64,000 nucleotides of DNA from JBQQPY01 sp052258065 (lineage in GTDB: Bacteria > Pseudomonadota > Gammaproteobacteria > Enterobacterales > Enterobacteriaceae), in NCBI GenBank assembly GCA_052258065.1, contig JBQQPY010000002.1:1680786-1744785 (forward strand), read 5' to 3'. Shown piece after piece: positions 45,701-55,148 of this stretch. Within the stretch, counting starts at the first letter, position 1. Each line of letters opens with the position of its first letter. Under the pieces are notes generated by a model that had not been told where the DNA came from, did not search any database, and saw nothing but the letters and a program-made list of their open reading frames with translations. Made by a program: the position numbers and the translations under genes.

Positions 45701-45840
45701 TTTTTTGTTTGGTTTGAGGATTTCTGCGTCAAGCTGTAATGATTCTAGTTTTGAGAAAAATGATAGTGACCGATTGATTGTTAATCATCAGTCTTATTTA
45801 GTTATAACTAATCGAATTAGGAATTTGCTTGTGGCGGTAT
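45700..45840 (+). repeat. AT-rich dispersed repeat (family F), partial
   Basis: GGATTTCTGCGTCAAGCTGTAATGATTC-like block, here split as TTTCTGCGTCAAGCTGTAAT and CTAGTTTTGAGAAAAA. It directly follows an IS1595-type C terminus. Confidence 0.45.
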
Positions 45841-45984
45841 AATCTGGTAGATCTTTGTCTACAGTTTCAATTCGTTTTTAGTGTGCGCTTTTCGGTTTTA
45901 AGCGAGGTTATATTAACCTGTTGCAGTGCGATATCTTTATCTGCAAGCAATTTCAAGAGCTACTTTTCAAAAAATCTAATTTTA

Positions 45985-46835
45985 TATTATATGCTAAATA
46001 ACGAATAAACATGCTTGAGCTAGATAATGGCGTGATCAGTAGTGAAAAGTTAAGCAATCTTACCTTTATCTTATTGCGTTAATGTCCACCAGGCGGTAAT
46101 TGCACTTTGCAACGCCTTAATCTCGTCAATATAACGATTGAGGGATTGACCGATAGGCACATTGAGTTGGATTTCTGCGCAGTGTGGTCAACTGCTGTGT
46201 TGATATTTTGAGATATATGAATGCTTTAAAGCGTTTTCATAAAACCTTGATTTGATTCAGCGGGAAAGCCGAGTATAACAAACCCATTCTGTGGATGTGA
46301 GGATTTTCTGTGACTGGTATAATTTGGTGTGCGTAAAGACATGGAGTTGAGGTATTGTCAAGAAAGCAGGAGCAATTGATTTTAATTCTATACTTAGTCA
46401 CTTTAGTGGGTCGATGACCACGCCAACGGGTTACTAGCTATGAAGATATTGTACATCCTAATATATTTATATTCATAGCTCTTCTGAGCAGGTTTTTCAA
46501 GTCTTAAAGATAGCACGATGCGTCTGTGTTCAATTAATGCAAGAGAGATCTTAATTCATGCAAGGTTACTGGATGTATTAGATCATAGGGATGACATTTT
46601 AAAATCTTGGTTAATGTCTCGATACTTTTTATGCGTATAATTGATGCATTGAAATTTAAATTAATATATTCACAATTTTCTGCGCGGCATGCTTGCTATT
46701 GTTGATTAACGTTTTTGGTTGCATTCTTTATTCCCGCGTAAGGATAATAATATATTTTTCTGTTCTTCCATTTTAAGAAATTTCTTTAGTTGTAGCGACA
46801 GATGCTGTAACCGCTACTTTTTGCGTGTTAAGACG
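45985..46835 (-). mobile_element. IS630-D element, near full length, decayed
   Basis: Minus strand: N-terminal STIASMPRRKL (or, in another frame, NSKHAAQKIVNIL) near 46680; C-terminal QSLNRYIDEIKALQSAITAW near 46120 and LFTTDHAII near 46030. Parallel to the copies at 43.3-44.4 and 17.65-18.59 kb. Confidence 0.65.
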
Positions 46836-47145
46836 ACAGGGTGGCAGTGAGCGCTTAACGACAGTGGGCGCTGCATATCCCCAGTAGGGTTGCCAATGGC
46901 CGTTAGCCCGTTAGCGAGAGCGAAATTGCTAACGCTTGTGGTAGAGATAACATTATAAAAATGTGGCTCACGTCGTGAAACTCGCTAAATAGCTGAGAGG
47001 AATCCTTGTTAAAGAAGGCCTCGGCGCAGGGAGGTGCCGCGGCTGATAAGTTGTTCCGTGATCGAGGTACGGGAAAAGTGCTTTATTGCTTTGTTTCATG
47101 ACAGCAATAAACAAAGTAGTCAAGCATTATTGGGCAAGAGCAAAT
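46836..47145. other. GC-richer stretch, not identified
   Basis: No frame is recognisable on either strand. It is not repeated elsewhere here, so it is more likely a decayed chromosomal gene than a transposon. Ends just before tRNA-fMet. Confidence 0.3.
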
Positions 47146-47222
<77 letters not shown>

Positions 47223-47235
47223 TCTATAAATGCAA

Positions 47236-47263
47236 ACTATACTCTGTAGCGGTTTTAATGCAA
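47236..47263 (-). promoter_or_regulatory. Promoter of tRNA-fMet
   Basis: On the minus strand: TTGCAT (47258-47263), 16-base spacer, TATAGT (47236-47241). Predicted start about 7 bases before the tRNA. Confidence 0.65.
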
Positions 47264-47399
47264 CCACTTTTTGCTAAATAGCCACTATTTTTCTAATATT
47301 TATTTAATTTCGTCTGTAGTGATTTTTATAAATAACTTATTAATTTTATTTAAAAATAAATTTAATTATAATGTTAATCTGCTATTGTTCGCAGTTAGA

Positions 47400-48200
47400 A
47401 TGAAACGACGCGAGAACGTAATGAGTAAACAGTCGGAAAACTATGTGATCGGTAGTGCTATTATTGCCACTCTTGCTGAGTGGCAATCCTGCCCTAGCGA
47501 GCGCAAAGAGCAGTACAAAAATGGTTAAATCATCCACTTTCTGGCGCTGGTTAAGGCGCACAACCATCGTAGTAAGCCGCTTCATGCCGGAGATTATGCT
47601 TATTAAGCACTTGAAACCCAATATGCTGCCGTTATCTTATGTCAAGGCAATTAGATCAATTTTGCCGCTATACAGGGCTGGATGCAGGCCGGTGACGATA
47701 CTAGTTAATTAAGCTAGTACGGTATTAAAATGCTATCAAATAGAATGTGCGGATAATTACGGCAATGTCCAGTTTGCAGGGCTATTGCGCGTCGGTAGAG
47801 ATTCTCTCATGAATAATTTTATGATAAAAGCCCCCCAGGGAGGCGGCTGCGTGAATTACAGCGACAGCGGGCCGCTGATGCTTTGCCTACGCTACTAAAA
47901 TAGCTATGCTTACGGTAGCGTCGTAAAGGTATTAATCGAGCGCAGCGAAGTGGCGCGGGAAGGATATGTTAATGCAATTGATGCGCTACTGGGCTGACAT
48001 TGAGAGAGAAGCCGTAGTGTATAAATTACTTAAGTAAAATCAATAGTTTATTTTTTTAAACTGATTTTTTCGTGTCCGTAAAAGGAGAACTACGCCGTGC
48101 TGTTGGGGGCGAAAGCGGACGTAGTCTCTGACCGTTTGCTGATTTCTATCGGTATCACGATCTTAGCGGAGGTCTCGCTGCTGGACAGGTATTGATTGTC
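47400..48200 (+). pseudogene. mltA: Membrane-bound lytic murein transglycosylase A, decayed
   Basis: MltA is an outer-membrane lipoprotein that cleaves peptidoglycan glycan strands. Fragments in several frames follow E. coli MltA in order: IGSAIIATLAEWQSCPSERK and EQYKNG (signal and lipobox region, with Cys at a shifted position); ADNYGNVQF (about 47750); LMNNFIMIKAPQGGGCVNYS then DSGPL (about 47810-47880); VVKVLIERSEVAREGYVN (about 47925); and DRLLISIGITILAEVSLLDR (about 48130-48190), which corresponds to the DRSIIPPGTTLLAEVPLLD segment near the catalytic Asp domain. The 3' end is missing. Position beside tRNA-fMet matches E. coli. Confidence 0.85.
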
Positions 48201-48254
48201 ACTACTATTTGAAAATAATCCATAGTTATAAATGCGCTATTATGCTAAGGGCTT

Positions 48255-48480
48255 GCGAGGTATAAACGCGCCCTGAAGCTTCTGCGCGCCGATATGTGAG
48301 CGAAGCGAACTTCTAATGGCATAGTCCTAGAATCCGTGTCAGCGACCTGTTGGGTGTTTTTTACGATATAGAGATCGTGCATATAGATGCGATTATAGTT
48401 ACTTATCGAAGTGTCTTATGGTTTTCAATATCTTAGAGTGTTTTATTAATTTTCTCTAAGAGATCTGAATGAGCTTTAAA
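48255..48480 (+). repeat. Dispersed repeat of unknown origin, copy 2
   Basis: Partner of 1910-2130 (see that entry). The shared open frame here continues upstream as VSDLLGVFYDIEIVHIDAII. It lies between the mltA remains and an IS481-like copy. Confidence 0.5.
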
Positions 48481-48502
48481 TCGGTAGTGACAGTTTAGTC
48501 TC

Positions 48503-49490
48503 GAGTCATTATATAGATCCTCATGGTAGAGTCTTGTTTATGGCAAGATGGCTGCTTAAGAGATATAGTTGAGCGCAAAATATCATGATGATTAGACGCC
48601 ATAGTCAGGCAACTACAACAACTAAAATCATAGCTGCTTTTTAGGCAAGTAACGAGCCAGCATCTACTTTACCTAAGCATTATGCGTTTCTAAATTTAAA
48701 CGGGTAAAAACAAGATAGTGTTGATGAGCATAGCCGTATTTTTCATGGTTTTTAGATAATGCTATAGCTTGCTCAGGAAGTCGTGGTTGTTTTTTGCAGC
48801 GGACGCTTTTTCTTGCATTGGACCGATCTGTTAGTGATTGTGCGCAAATTCTTGAGCTCTGTCGTATCTCAATCTGACCTGCCTTTCTGTTTACTCAGCT
48901 ATATATCGGGGTATGTGTGATAGAAGGGGGAAAGACAAAAATTAAAATACAAAGCATTTAAAAGCTATGAGACTGGTTACCTGCATGTTGATATGAAATA
49001 TTTTTTACAAATGCCACATGAAACCTCACGATGTTATCTTTTAGTGGGTATGGATTGACTGACTCGATGGGCTTTTATTCGGCTACAAAGCCAAGACAGG
49101 GGCTCATGCACGACGCTTCTTGCGTGATCTGAGTCGAGTATGTTTCATGACTATTCATCGGGTACTGACAGACAATGGAAAAGAATTTATGGATCGTCTT
49201 TTGGTCTGCGAGAACGCTCAGCCATCAGAAAAAATGCATTCGACCGCTTATATGCAGATCTTAATATAGAACACCGTCTCAACCCACTAACGCACTAGTA
49301 AACGAATGGTATGATCGAGCGATTTAATGGGTCTATAAAAGATATTCTTTAAAGCTGCCATTTTCATTTTAGTGAAGAGCTTGGGATGACACTGCAGTGA
49401 TATATCTATCCCTATCATTAGGAATGATTTCAATTAGTATTAAGGTAGTAAAATTTGATTTTAGTCTATAACTATTGATACAAAATTTCG
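48503..49490 (+). mobile_element. IS481-like element, full length, decayed
   Basis: Left terminus near GAGTCATTATATAGATCC. Start ATGATGATTAGACGCCATAG near 48580; later KSYETGYLHVDMKYFLQMP, LTDNGKEFMDRLL, and MIERFNGSIKD are still readable in pieces. Internal stops and one duplication-like indel near 48700. Confidence 0.8.
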
Positions 49491-49733
49491 GGATATGACA
49501 CTAGATGTATTATTCATCTTCAGAAATTGTGTAGTCTTTGCTGCAGGCTTTATCGGCTCTCCTGCCTGCTATAAATTTATCTTTATAGGGGGTCTTTATG
49601 ATATTGCACCGGGAAAGCTCTGAAATGTTTTCTCTAGAAAAAGTTGACTTTGTTGACTGAAAAAGCTTAAAAGCTTCAATGATACAGATTTCAGATACAA
49701 AAACATGCAAATTAATCTTCAGTGATGTTCTGA

Positions 49734-49818
49734 TGGTGCCGAAGGCCGGACTCGAACCGGCAGGCCCAGAGGCGGTTAATTTTGAGTCAACTGCGTTTAC
49801 CAATTTCGCCACTTCGGC
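49734..49818 (-). tRNA. tRNA-Leu (CAA), CCA encoded
   Basis: 85 bases, class II with a long variable arm. Acceptor GCCGAAG pairs with CTTCGGC. The anticodon loop CTCAAAA gives CAA, in a stem that includes one G-U pair. Matches the E. coli leuX type closely. It reads UUG codons. Confidence 0.96.
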
Positions 49819-49849
49819 AGTGAGTCAAGGGATACGAATAGTAAGATAC

Positions 49850-49877
49850 ATTATATCTTTAACAGATCCAGGCGCAA
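49850..49877 (-). promoter_or_regulatory. Promoter of tRNA-Leu
   Basis: Minus strand: TTGCGC (49872-49877), 16-base spacer, TATAAT (49850-49855), about 30 bases before the tRNA. Confidence 0.55.
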
Positions 49878-50031
49878 TACTAATTGTCTTTCCGGCGCGT
49901 AACTTATAAAACAGCCATATAATGCATTTTGCATCTATTGGCTAAGATGTGCAGAAGGGGTTGCATATGTCAGCCCCTCGTCTCTTGGCTAAATTTTGCC
50001 GTCGGTTTACATGCTTTCCTGCGCTTTTTAA

Positions 50032-50823
50032 CTATCGCTGGCACCCCGGGCACCAATAAAAAGGTCGGCCGGAAAATGAGTCTTTCTCAATTACTTTGCC
50101 ACAGCGCTCGCAGGATTTTCCAGCACAGTGAAAGACATGAAAACGAAACTTTACGCCGTGGTTATCTTTAGCGCTTGGCTTGCCACGGGTGGCGTAAGAT
50201 AAGCGCGGGATGTCGAGAATGGCCTGACACAAAAGCCGTTTCTGCTCCTCGTTAAGATCGCGCGGTCGATCTTGTGCCGACCGCCGTGCTTGCCATAGAA
50301 TTTCTACCCGCAGATAATTCCCCAGGCCTGCAATAAAGGATTGATCCAACAGTAGTGCGCCAAGCTGCCGGCCGGAAAAGCGTTTAGACATCAGCCTCGT
50401 CTGCACGGTTTCTGCTGTTAGTTTCTGATCCAGAACATCCGGGCCGATGTGTAGCAAAAAGGGATGCTCGGCAACCTTTTCAGCGCTTAAAATACTGATT
50501 TCTGATGCGCTGTAGAGCAGGATCGCAGTGTTTTGATTTTCCAGCCGTACCCGCAGGTCGCGTTTCGTCGGCGGCGTTTCTCCCGCTTTAACTATCCGCC
50601 AGACGCCATATAGCTGGTTGTGGCTGTAAAGCACTAATCCATTGGAAAACGAGGTCAAAAGCGCTTTACCCCGTGCCTCAATCTTGTCGATTTTTTGCCC
50701 GGCAATGTGCGTCTCCCAGCGTTTCAGATGAGGAAAGGAAAACCACGCCAGGATAATCGGTAAATGTGACATCGCCTGCATTAAGTCATCGGCTGTACGA
50801 TGTATTTCCGGTCCTTCCGGCAT
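50032..50823 (-). CDS. nei: Endonuclease VIII (Nei)
   Basis: Bifunctional DNA glycosylase/AP lyase removing oxidised pyrimidines. The protein is 263 residues, the E. coli length. Catalytic MPEGPEI start (Pro-2 nucleophile, Glu-3), Lys in RGKALLTSFS (about 53), the helix-two-turn-helix GLGNYLRVEILWQARRS (about 170), and the C-terminal zinc finger CERCG-x-CPGC with Arg. AGGAG lies six bases before the ATG. Retained base-excision repair in a decaying genome. Confidence 0.96.
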   Translation of the reverse strand: MPEGPEIHRTADDLMQAMSHLPIILAWFSFPHLKRWETHIAGQKIDKIEARGKALLTSFSNGLVLYSHNQLYGVWRIVKAGETPPTKRDLRVRLENQNTAILLYSASEISILSAEKVAEHPFLLHIGPDVLDQKLTAETVQTRLMSKRFSGRQLGALLLDQSFIAGLGNYLRVEILWQARRSAQDRPRDLNEEQKRLLCQAILDIPRLSYATRGKPSAKDNHGVKFRFHVFHCAGKSCERCGKVIEKDSFSGRPFYWCPGCQR

Positions 50824-50934
50824 TTTTTCTCCTTTTAATCATGCTGAATACTAATGATAGATTCCTGTAGGAAAAGTTGTCCGTTACATCTCTGAAGATA
50901 GCATTATTTTTTAAATAATTTAGGTTTAACTATT

Positions 50935-51897
50935 TACTAGTATTTCATAGACTGCAATGGAGTTTTACTACCGAATACTGATTGAGGTGATTCTTAATTA
51001 TAGACATAGACATATCGGTGCGGTCTGATTTTAAGATTTTTCCCATACTAAAAATAGTGAGTTTGCAGTGCATTTTCTATACGCCTATTAAATTGCTCTA
51101 TCATAGCCTTCGTTTGTGAGTGCATCAGTGAGTTAAGACGGTGTTCTATATTAAGCTCTGCACATAAGCGGTCGAATTCACGTTTTCTAGTGGCTAAGTG
51201 TTTTCGCGGGCTAAAAAGACGATTTGTAAATTCTTTTCTATTGTCTCTCAGTACCCGATGAATGGTTATGAGACACTCTTGATTTAAATCACGTAAGAAA
51301 CATCGTGCATTAGCTACGGTATTAACTTTATAGAGACGGATGAAAACTTATTCAATAGCTAAACATATATCTACGAAAAGATAACTTCGTGAGATTTTAT
51401 TTGGCATTAGTGAAAGGTATTTCACATTAACATACAGGTAACAGGCTCATAGTTTGTAAACGTTTTATGTCTTTTGGTGGTTTCTCCTTCATCTTATGCA
51501 AAGGCCCAAATCCATGCCTGGGTAAAAAGTAATCCAGGCTAGATTGAGATCCAGCAGGCTTTAAGAATTCGCATACGACTGCCAACAGATCATCTAGTCA
51601 TAGAAAAAGTATCTTCCGTAGGGAACGGCTACAGCTTCCTGAGCAGGTAACAGCGTAGAGCTATGATTCTCAATCACTATCTTGTTTTTTATTTAGAAGC
51701 GGTCACTTCATAGAGGCAATAATGCTTAGCAAAGTAGATGCTGTCTCGTTGCTTGCCTGAAGAGCGGCTCTGATTTTAGGTATTGTAGTGGCCTGACCGT
51801 GGAGTCTAATTATCACAATATTTTCTCTTAATTGTATCTATTAACAACTATTTTGCTATGAATCGGTCTGTGCGATAAGAGTCTATATAATAATCTT
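50935..51897 (-). mobile_element. IS481-like element, full length, decayed
   Basis: Minus strand, from the terminus GTCTATATAATAATC (right) to the tail near 50935. The transposase is readable in pieces: SLDYFLPRHGFGPL, then YCMLVYLPQMPNEIS equivalents. Stops throughout. Lies between nei and asnS. Confidence 0.78.
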
Positions 51898-52000
51898 CGA
51901 TCAAGGATTTAATCCCTTATAATACGAAGTATTAGAAGAGCTAGAATGAGCTAACTTTGGTTTCATATTTATATGCTCTCCTTATATTACATGCCGGAAT

Positions 52001-53401
52001 TTAGAAGTTTGCATTGCGCGGACTTCGTGGGAAGGGTATGACATCACGAATATTTTGAATGCCTGTAACATAAATTATTAATCTCTCGAAACCTAATCCA
52101 AAACCTGCATGCGGAACGGTTCCATAGCGGCGTAAATCACGATACCACCAGTAATCTTCTTTATTAAGACCCATTTCTTCCAAACGTACATCCAGTCTAT
52201 CCAAACGCTCTTCACGCTGTGATCCGCCAATGATTTCACCGATGCCGGGAGCCAGCACATCCATAGCGGCGACGGTTTTGCCATCGTTATTTATCCGCAT
52301 ATAAAACGCTTTGATATCCTTAGGATAATTCTTTACTATCACGGGCGCTTTGAAATGTTTTTCTGTTAAGTAGCGTTCATGCTCAGAAGATAAGTCAATG
52401 CCCCAGAAAACCGGAGTTTCAAAGGTCTTATCACAGTTTTGCAGAATCTTTACTGCCTCGGTGTAGTCGACTTGCGCGAAATCTTTAGTTATTAAGTGTT
52501 TCAGACGGTTTATTGCTTCTTTGTCAACCCGCTCGGTGAAGAACTGCATATCTTCAGCGCGTTCTATCAATACGGCCTGAAACACATATTTCAGCATCGA
52601 TTCTGCTAAGCTAGTGATCTCCTCCAGGGTGGCAAATGCCACTTCTGGTTCAAACATCCAAAATTCCGCTAGATGACGGCTAGTATTAGAATTTTCCGCT
52701 CGAAACGTCGGACCGAACGTGTAGATTTTTGATAGCGCGCAGGCATAACTTTCCCCGTTCAACTGGCCTGAAACGGTTAAAAAAGCCTCTTTGCCAAAGA
52801 AATCTTTATCGTAATTGACTTTGCCATCGATCGTGCGAGGTAGATTTTCTAAATCGAGGGTCGAAACGCGGAACATTTCACCGGCGCCTTCGGTATTAGA
52901 GGCGGTAATCAACGGCGTTGATACCCAAAAGAAACCCTTCTCGTTCATAAAACGGTGAATGGCGTGTGATAGCGTGTGGCGGACTCGCGCTAGCGCGCCA
53001 ATCAGGTTAGTGCGCGGGCGAAGATGGGCCACTTTGCGCAGGTATTTAACACTGTGGTGTTTAGCAGCCATAGGGTAGGTATCTGGATCATCGACCCAAC
53101 CCAGCACTTTAACGGCCTGAGCCTGAATTTCGTAACGCTGACCGCTTCCCAAGGATTCTACTATCCGGCCGGTGACTGATACAGAGCAGCCGGTTGTCAG
53201 GCGTAGAATTTCGTTCTGATAATTAGGCAGAGTGTTATGAATAACAGTCTGTAAGGGAGCGAAGCAGGAACCATCATAGATGGTAAGAAAGGAGATTCCC
53301 GTTTTAGAATCTCGGCGGGTACGCACCCAACCCTGTACAGTGACTTGACTGTCAGTCAGCATGCGCCCTTGCAGTACATTGACTACAGACACTACGGTCA
53401 T
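52001..53401 (-). CDS. asnS: Asparaginyl-tRNA synthetase
   Basis: Class IIb synthetase charging tRNA-Asn. The start at 53401 (MTVVSVVNVLQGRMLTDSQV) gives 466 residues, the E. coli length, with AAGAGAG upstream; the frame happens to stay open for another 98 codons upstream into pncB's 3' flank, but this is not coding. N-terminal OB anticodon-binding domain (VTVQGWVRTRRDSKTGISFL); motif 2 TFRAENSNTSRHLAEFWM; motif 3 GFGLGFERLIIYVTG near the C terminus. Downstream of pncB on the same strand. Confidence 0.97.
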   Translation of the reverse strand: MTVVSVVNVLQGRMLTDSQVTVQGWVRTRRDSKTGISFLTIYDGSCFAPLQTVIHNTLPNYQNEILRLTTGCSVSVTGRIVESLGSGQRYEIQAQAVKVLGWVDDPDTYPMAAKHHSVKYLRKVAHLRPRTNLIGALARVRHTLSHAIHRFMNEKGFFWVSTPLITASNTEGAGEMFRVSTLDLENLPRTIDGKVNYDKDFFGKEAFLTVSGQLNGESYACALSKIYTFGPTFRAENSNTSRHLAEFWMFEPEVAFATLEEITSLAESMLKYVFQAVLIERAEDMQFFTERVDKEAINRLKHLITKDFAQVDYTEAVKILQNCDKTFETPVFWGIDLSSEHERYLTEKHFKAPVIVKNYPKDIKAFYMRINNDGKTVAAMDVLAPGIGEIIGGSQREERLDRLDVRLEEMGLNKEDYWWYRDLRRYGTVPHAGFGLGFERLIIYVTGIQNIRDVIPFPRSPRNANF

Positions 53402-53626
53402 AACATGCTCTCTTACGTAGTTAAAATAGCGAAAAACCGTTGGTTTGTTAACGGACCATAGTATGTTACTTGGCGGTGGCAAGACCACAAGAGAAAATTG
53501 CATATTTCTGATGGTGATGATCCTTATGGCACGCAATCTAGGAGGCTGACTGGCGTTAAAGCTAGGTAAGGTGCCGTCTTTCAGATGCTTTTGTTCAAGA
53601 CGGGGAACGGGAATCGTGGCTTGGCA

Positions 53627-53636
53627 GGGGGGGGGG
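53627..53636. repeat. Run of ten G beside the pncB stop codon
   Basis: Ten consecutive G on the plus strand (C in the pncB message), immediately after the TAA of pncB. The longest G/C homopolymer noticed in the window. Confidence 0.8.
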
Positions 53637-54845
53637 TTAACTGGCCTTTTTGATAACCAGCGGCACGCCGAAAGCCTTACGTAAGGCGCGAACAAAGGTT
53701 TTATCGTGACAAACCGTTTTCTCTGGGCTGTCTGATAGCTTCGCTACTGGTTTGCCGTTGCACTCTACCAGTTTGATGACGATGTTCAGTGGCTTAACGG
53801 AGGGAATATCGCAGTTTAGTCGGGTACCGATGCCAAAAACGAGATTAATACGCTGCCAGAAATGGCGGTAAAGCATTAGCGCCTTCTCAAAATCGAGGCT
53901 ATCGGAAAAAACTAGTGTTTTTTCAATCGGATCGATACCCAGACGTTCATAATGTGCAATCGCCTTCTCGCCCCATTCTACTGGATTGCCAGAGTCGTGA
54001 CGCAGGCCCTGATAGGCATGCGCAAATGCCGGCCCAAAATCGCGCAAAAAAGCATCCATCGTGATGCAATCGGTGAGCGCAATCCCTAGACGATCGGGGT
54101 ATTCGTCTAGCCAGGCCTGCAGCGCGGCGCGCTGGCTGTTAGCCAAATTGGGGCTTATCTGCTGATGCGCCTGGAACCATTCATGCGCCTGGGTGCCGAC
54201 TGGCGGCAGGCCGCATTCCCACGCCAACTGGTAGTTGCTGGTGCCGATAAGATAAGGAAACGTCCGCTGTAGTTCAGTGACGACTTCAAACTGGACCTGG
54301 CGCGAGAAGCGGCGGCGGGTTCCGAAATCTATGAGTCTGAAGTGGGATATGTCTATATCCGCACTGATATGCCTAAAGTGATGTAGCTTCTTCCGAAGCT
54401 GCGCTACCGCATCACCTGGCACGATTTGCTGCGAGCGGCGGCGGTGCACTACTTCGCTTATCACTGCGAGCAGCGGCACTTCCCATAAAATGACTTCGCG
54501 CCATGGGCCGCTGATACGAATATCGAGTTTACCGTGGTGACTGCCTACCCAGACTTGGCTCGGATTAAAGCGGAATTGGCGTAGCCAGTTAAGGTAATCA
54601 CTTTGAAAAAACGACAAGCCGCGCAGGTAAGCAAATTCTTGCTTGTCCAATTTTAGACTACGCATCATCTCTATCTGGGCGCTGATATCGGCAGCGTATT
54701 CTCCGAGCAGATCGTCCCCGCAACAGCGGAACTCCGCGCTTACTGTCACATCATAATAACAATGAAAAACGGCCTGCTGCATATGAAATTTATAGGCATC
54801 AGTGTCGAGTATCGACGTTAAAATTGGATCGGTAGCAACATTCAT
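53637..54845 (-). CDS. pncB: Nicotinate phosphoribosyltransferase
   Basis: Makes nicotinate mononucleotide from nicotinate and PRPP with ATP hydrolysis, the first step of NAD salvage. The start at 54845 (MNVATDPILTSILDTDAYKF) gives 402 residues (E. coli 400), with AAGGA about 12 bases upstream; an ATG five codons earlier is also possible. Key segments: LDTDAYKFHMQQAVFH, DFGTRRRFSRQVQ, the probable phospho-His region GTQAHEWFQAHQ, YQGLRHDSGNPVEWGEKAI, and the C-terminal HDKTFVRALRKAFGVP. Divergent from pepN, as in E. coli. Confidence 0.95.
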   Translation of the reverse strand: MNVATDPILTSILDTDAYKFHMQQAVFHCYYDVTVSAEFRCCGDDLLGEYAADISAQIEMMRSLKLDKQEFAYLRGLSFFQSDYLNWLRQFRFNPSQVWVGSHHGKLDIRISGPWREVILWEVPLLAVISEVVHRRRSQQIVPGDAVAQLRKKLHHFRHISADIDISHFRLIDFGTRRRFSRQVQFEVVTELQRTFPYLIGTSNYQLAWECGLPPVGTQAHEWFQAHQQISPNLANSQRAALQAWLDEYPDRLGIALTDCITMDAFLRDFGPAFAHAYQGLRHDSGNPVEWGEKAIAHYERLGIDPIEKTLVFSDSLDFEKALMLYRHFWQRINLVFGIGTRLNCDIPSVKPLNIVIKLVECNGKPVAKLSDSPEKTVCHDKTFVRALRKAFGVPLVIKKAS

Positions 54846-55148
54846 GGTGCGTTCAAGCATCCTTTTACGACATTTCATCTTAGTCGGATAAGGGGTAACG
54901 GTCATGAAACGCCGTGTTATCCTATAATTCTAGTCATATCAGAGCACAATTGGCGTGATAACGTCGGGCTAAACGTGCCGTTTACGGGTTAGTCGCCTGG
55001 TTGTTTGGGAAGGGTTCCCTGATTACCCGCATTGTTTTTTCTGCGAAAGCTGTATTTTAGCGCGCTTGCAGGGCTTTACAATGGCAACCTGTCCCTAACT
55101 GGAATAGACTTAACAGTAGAAATTGACACTGATGCCTAAAGGTTCACT

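Noticed and set aside
53402..53695. In-frame upstream extension of asnS by 98 codons
   Set aside because: The AsnS family length of 466 is matched exactly from 53401, and the extension runs into pncB and through a G10 tract.
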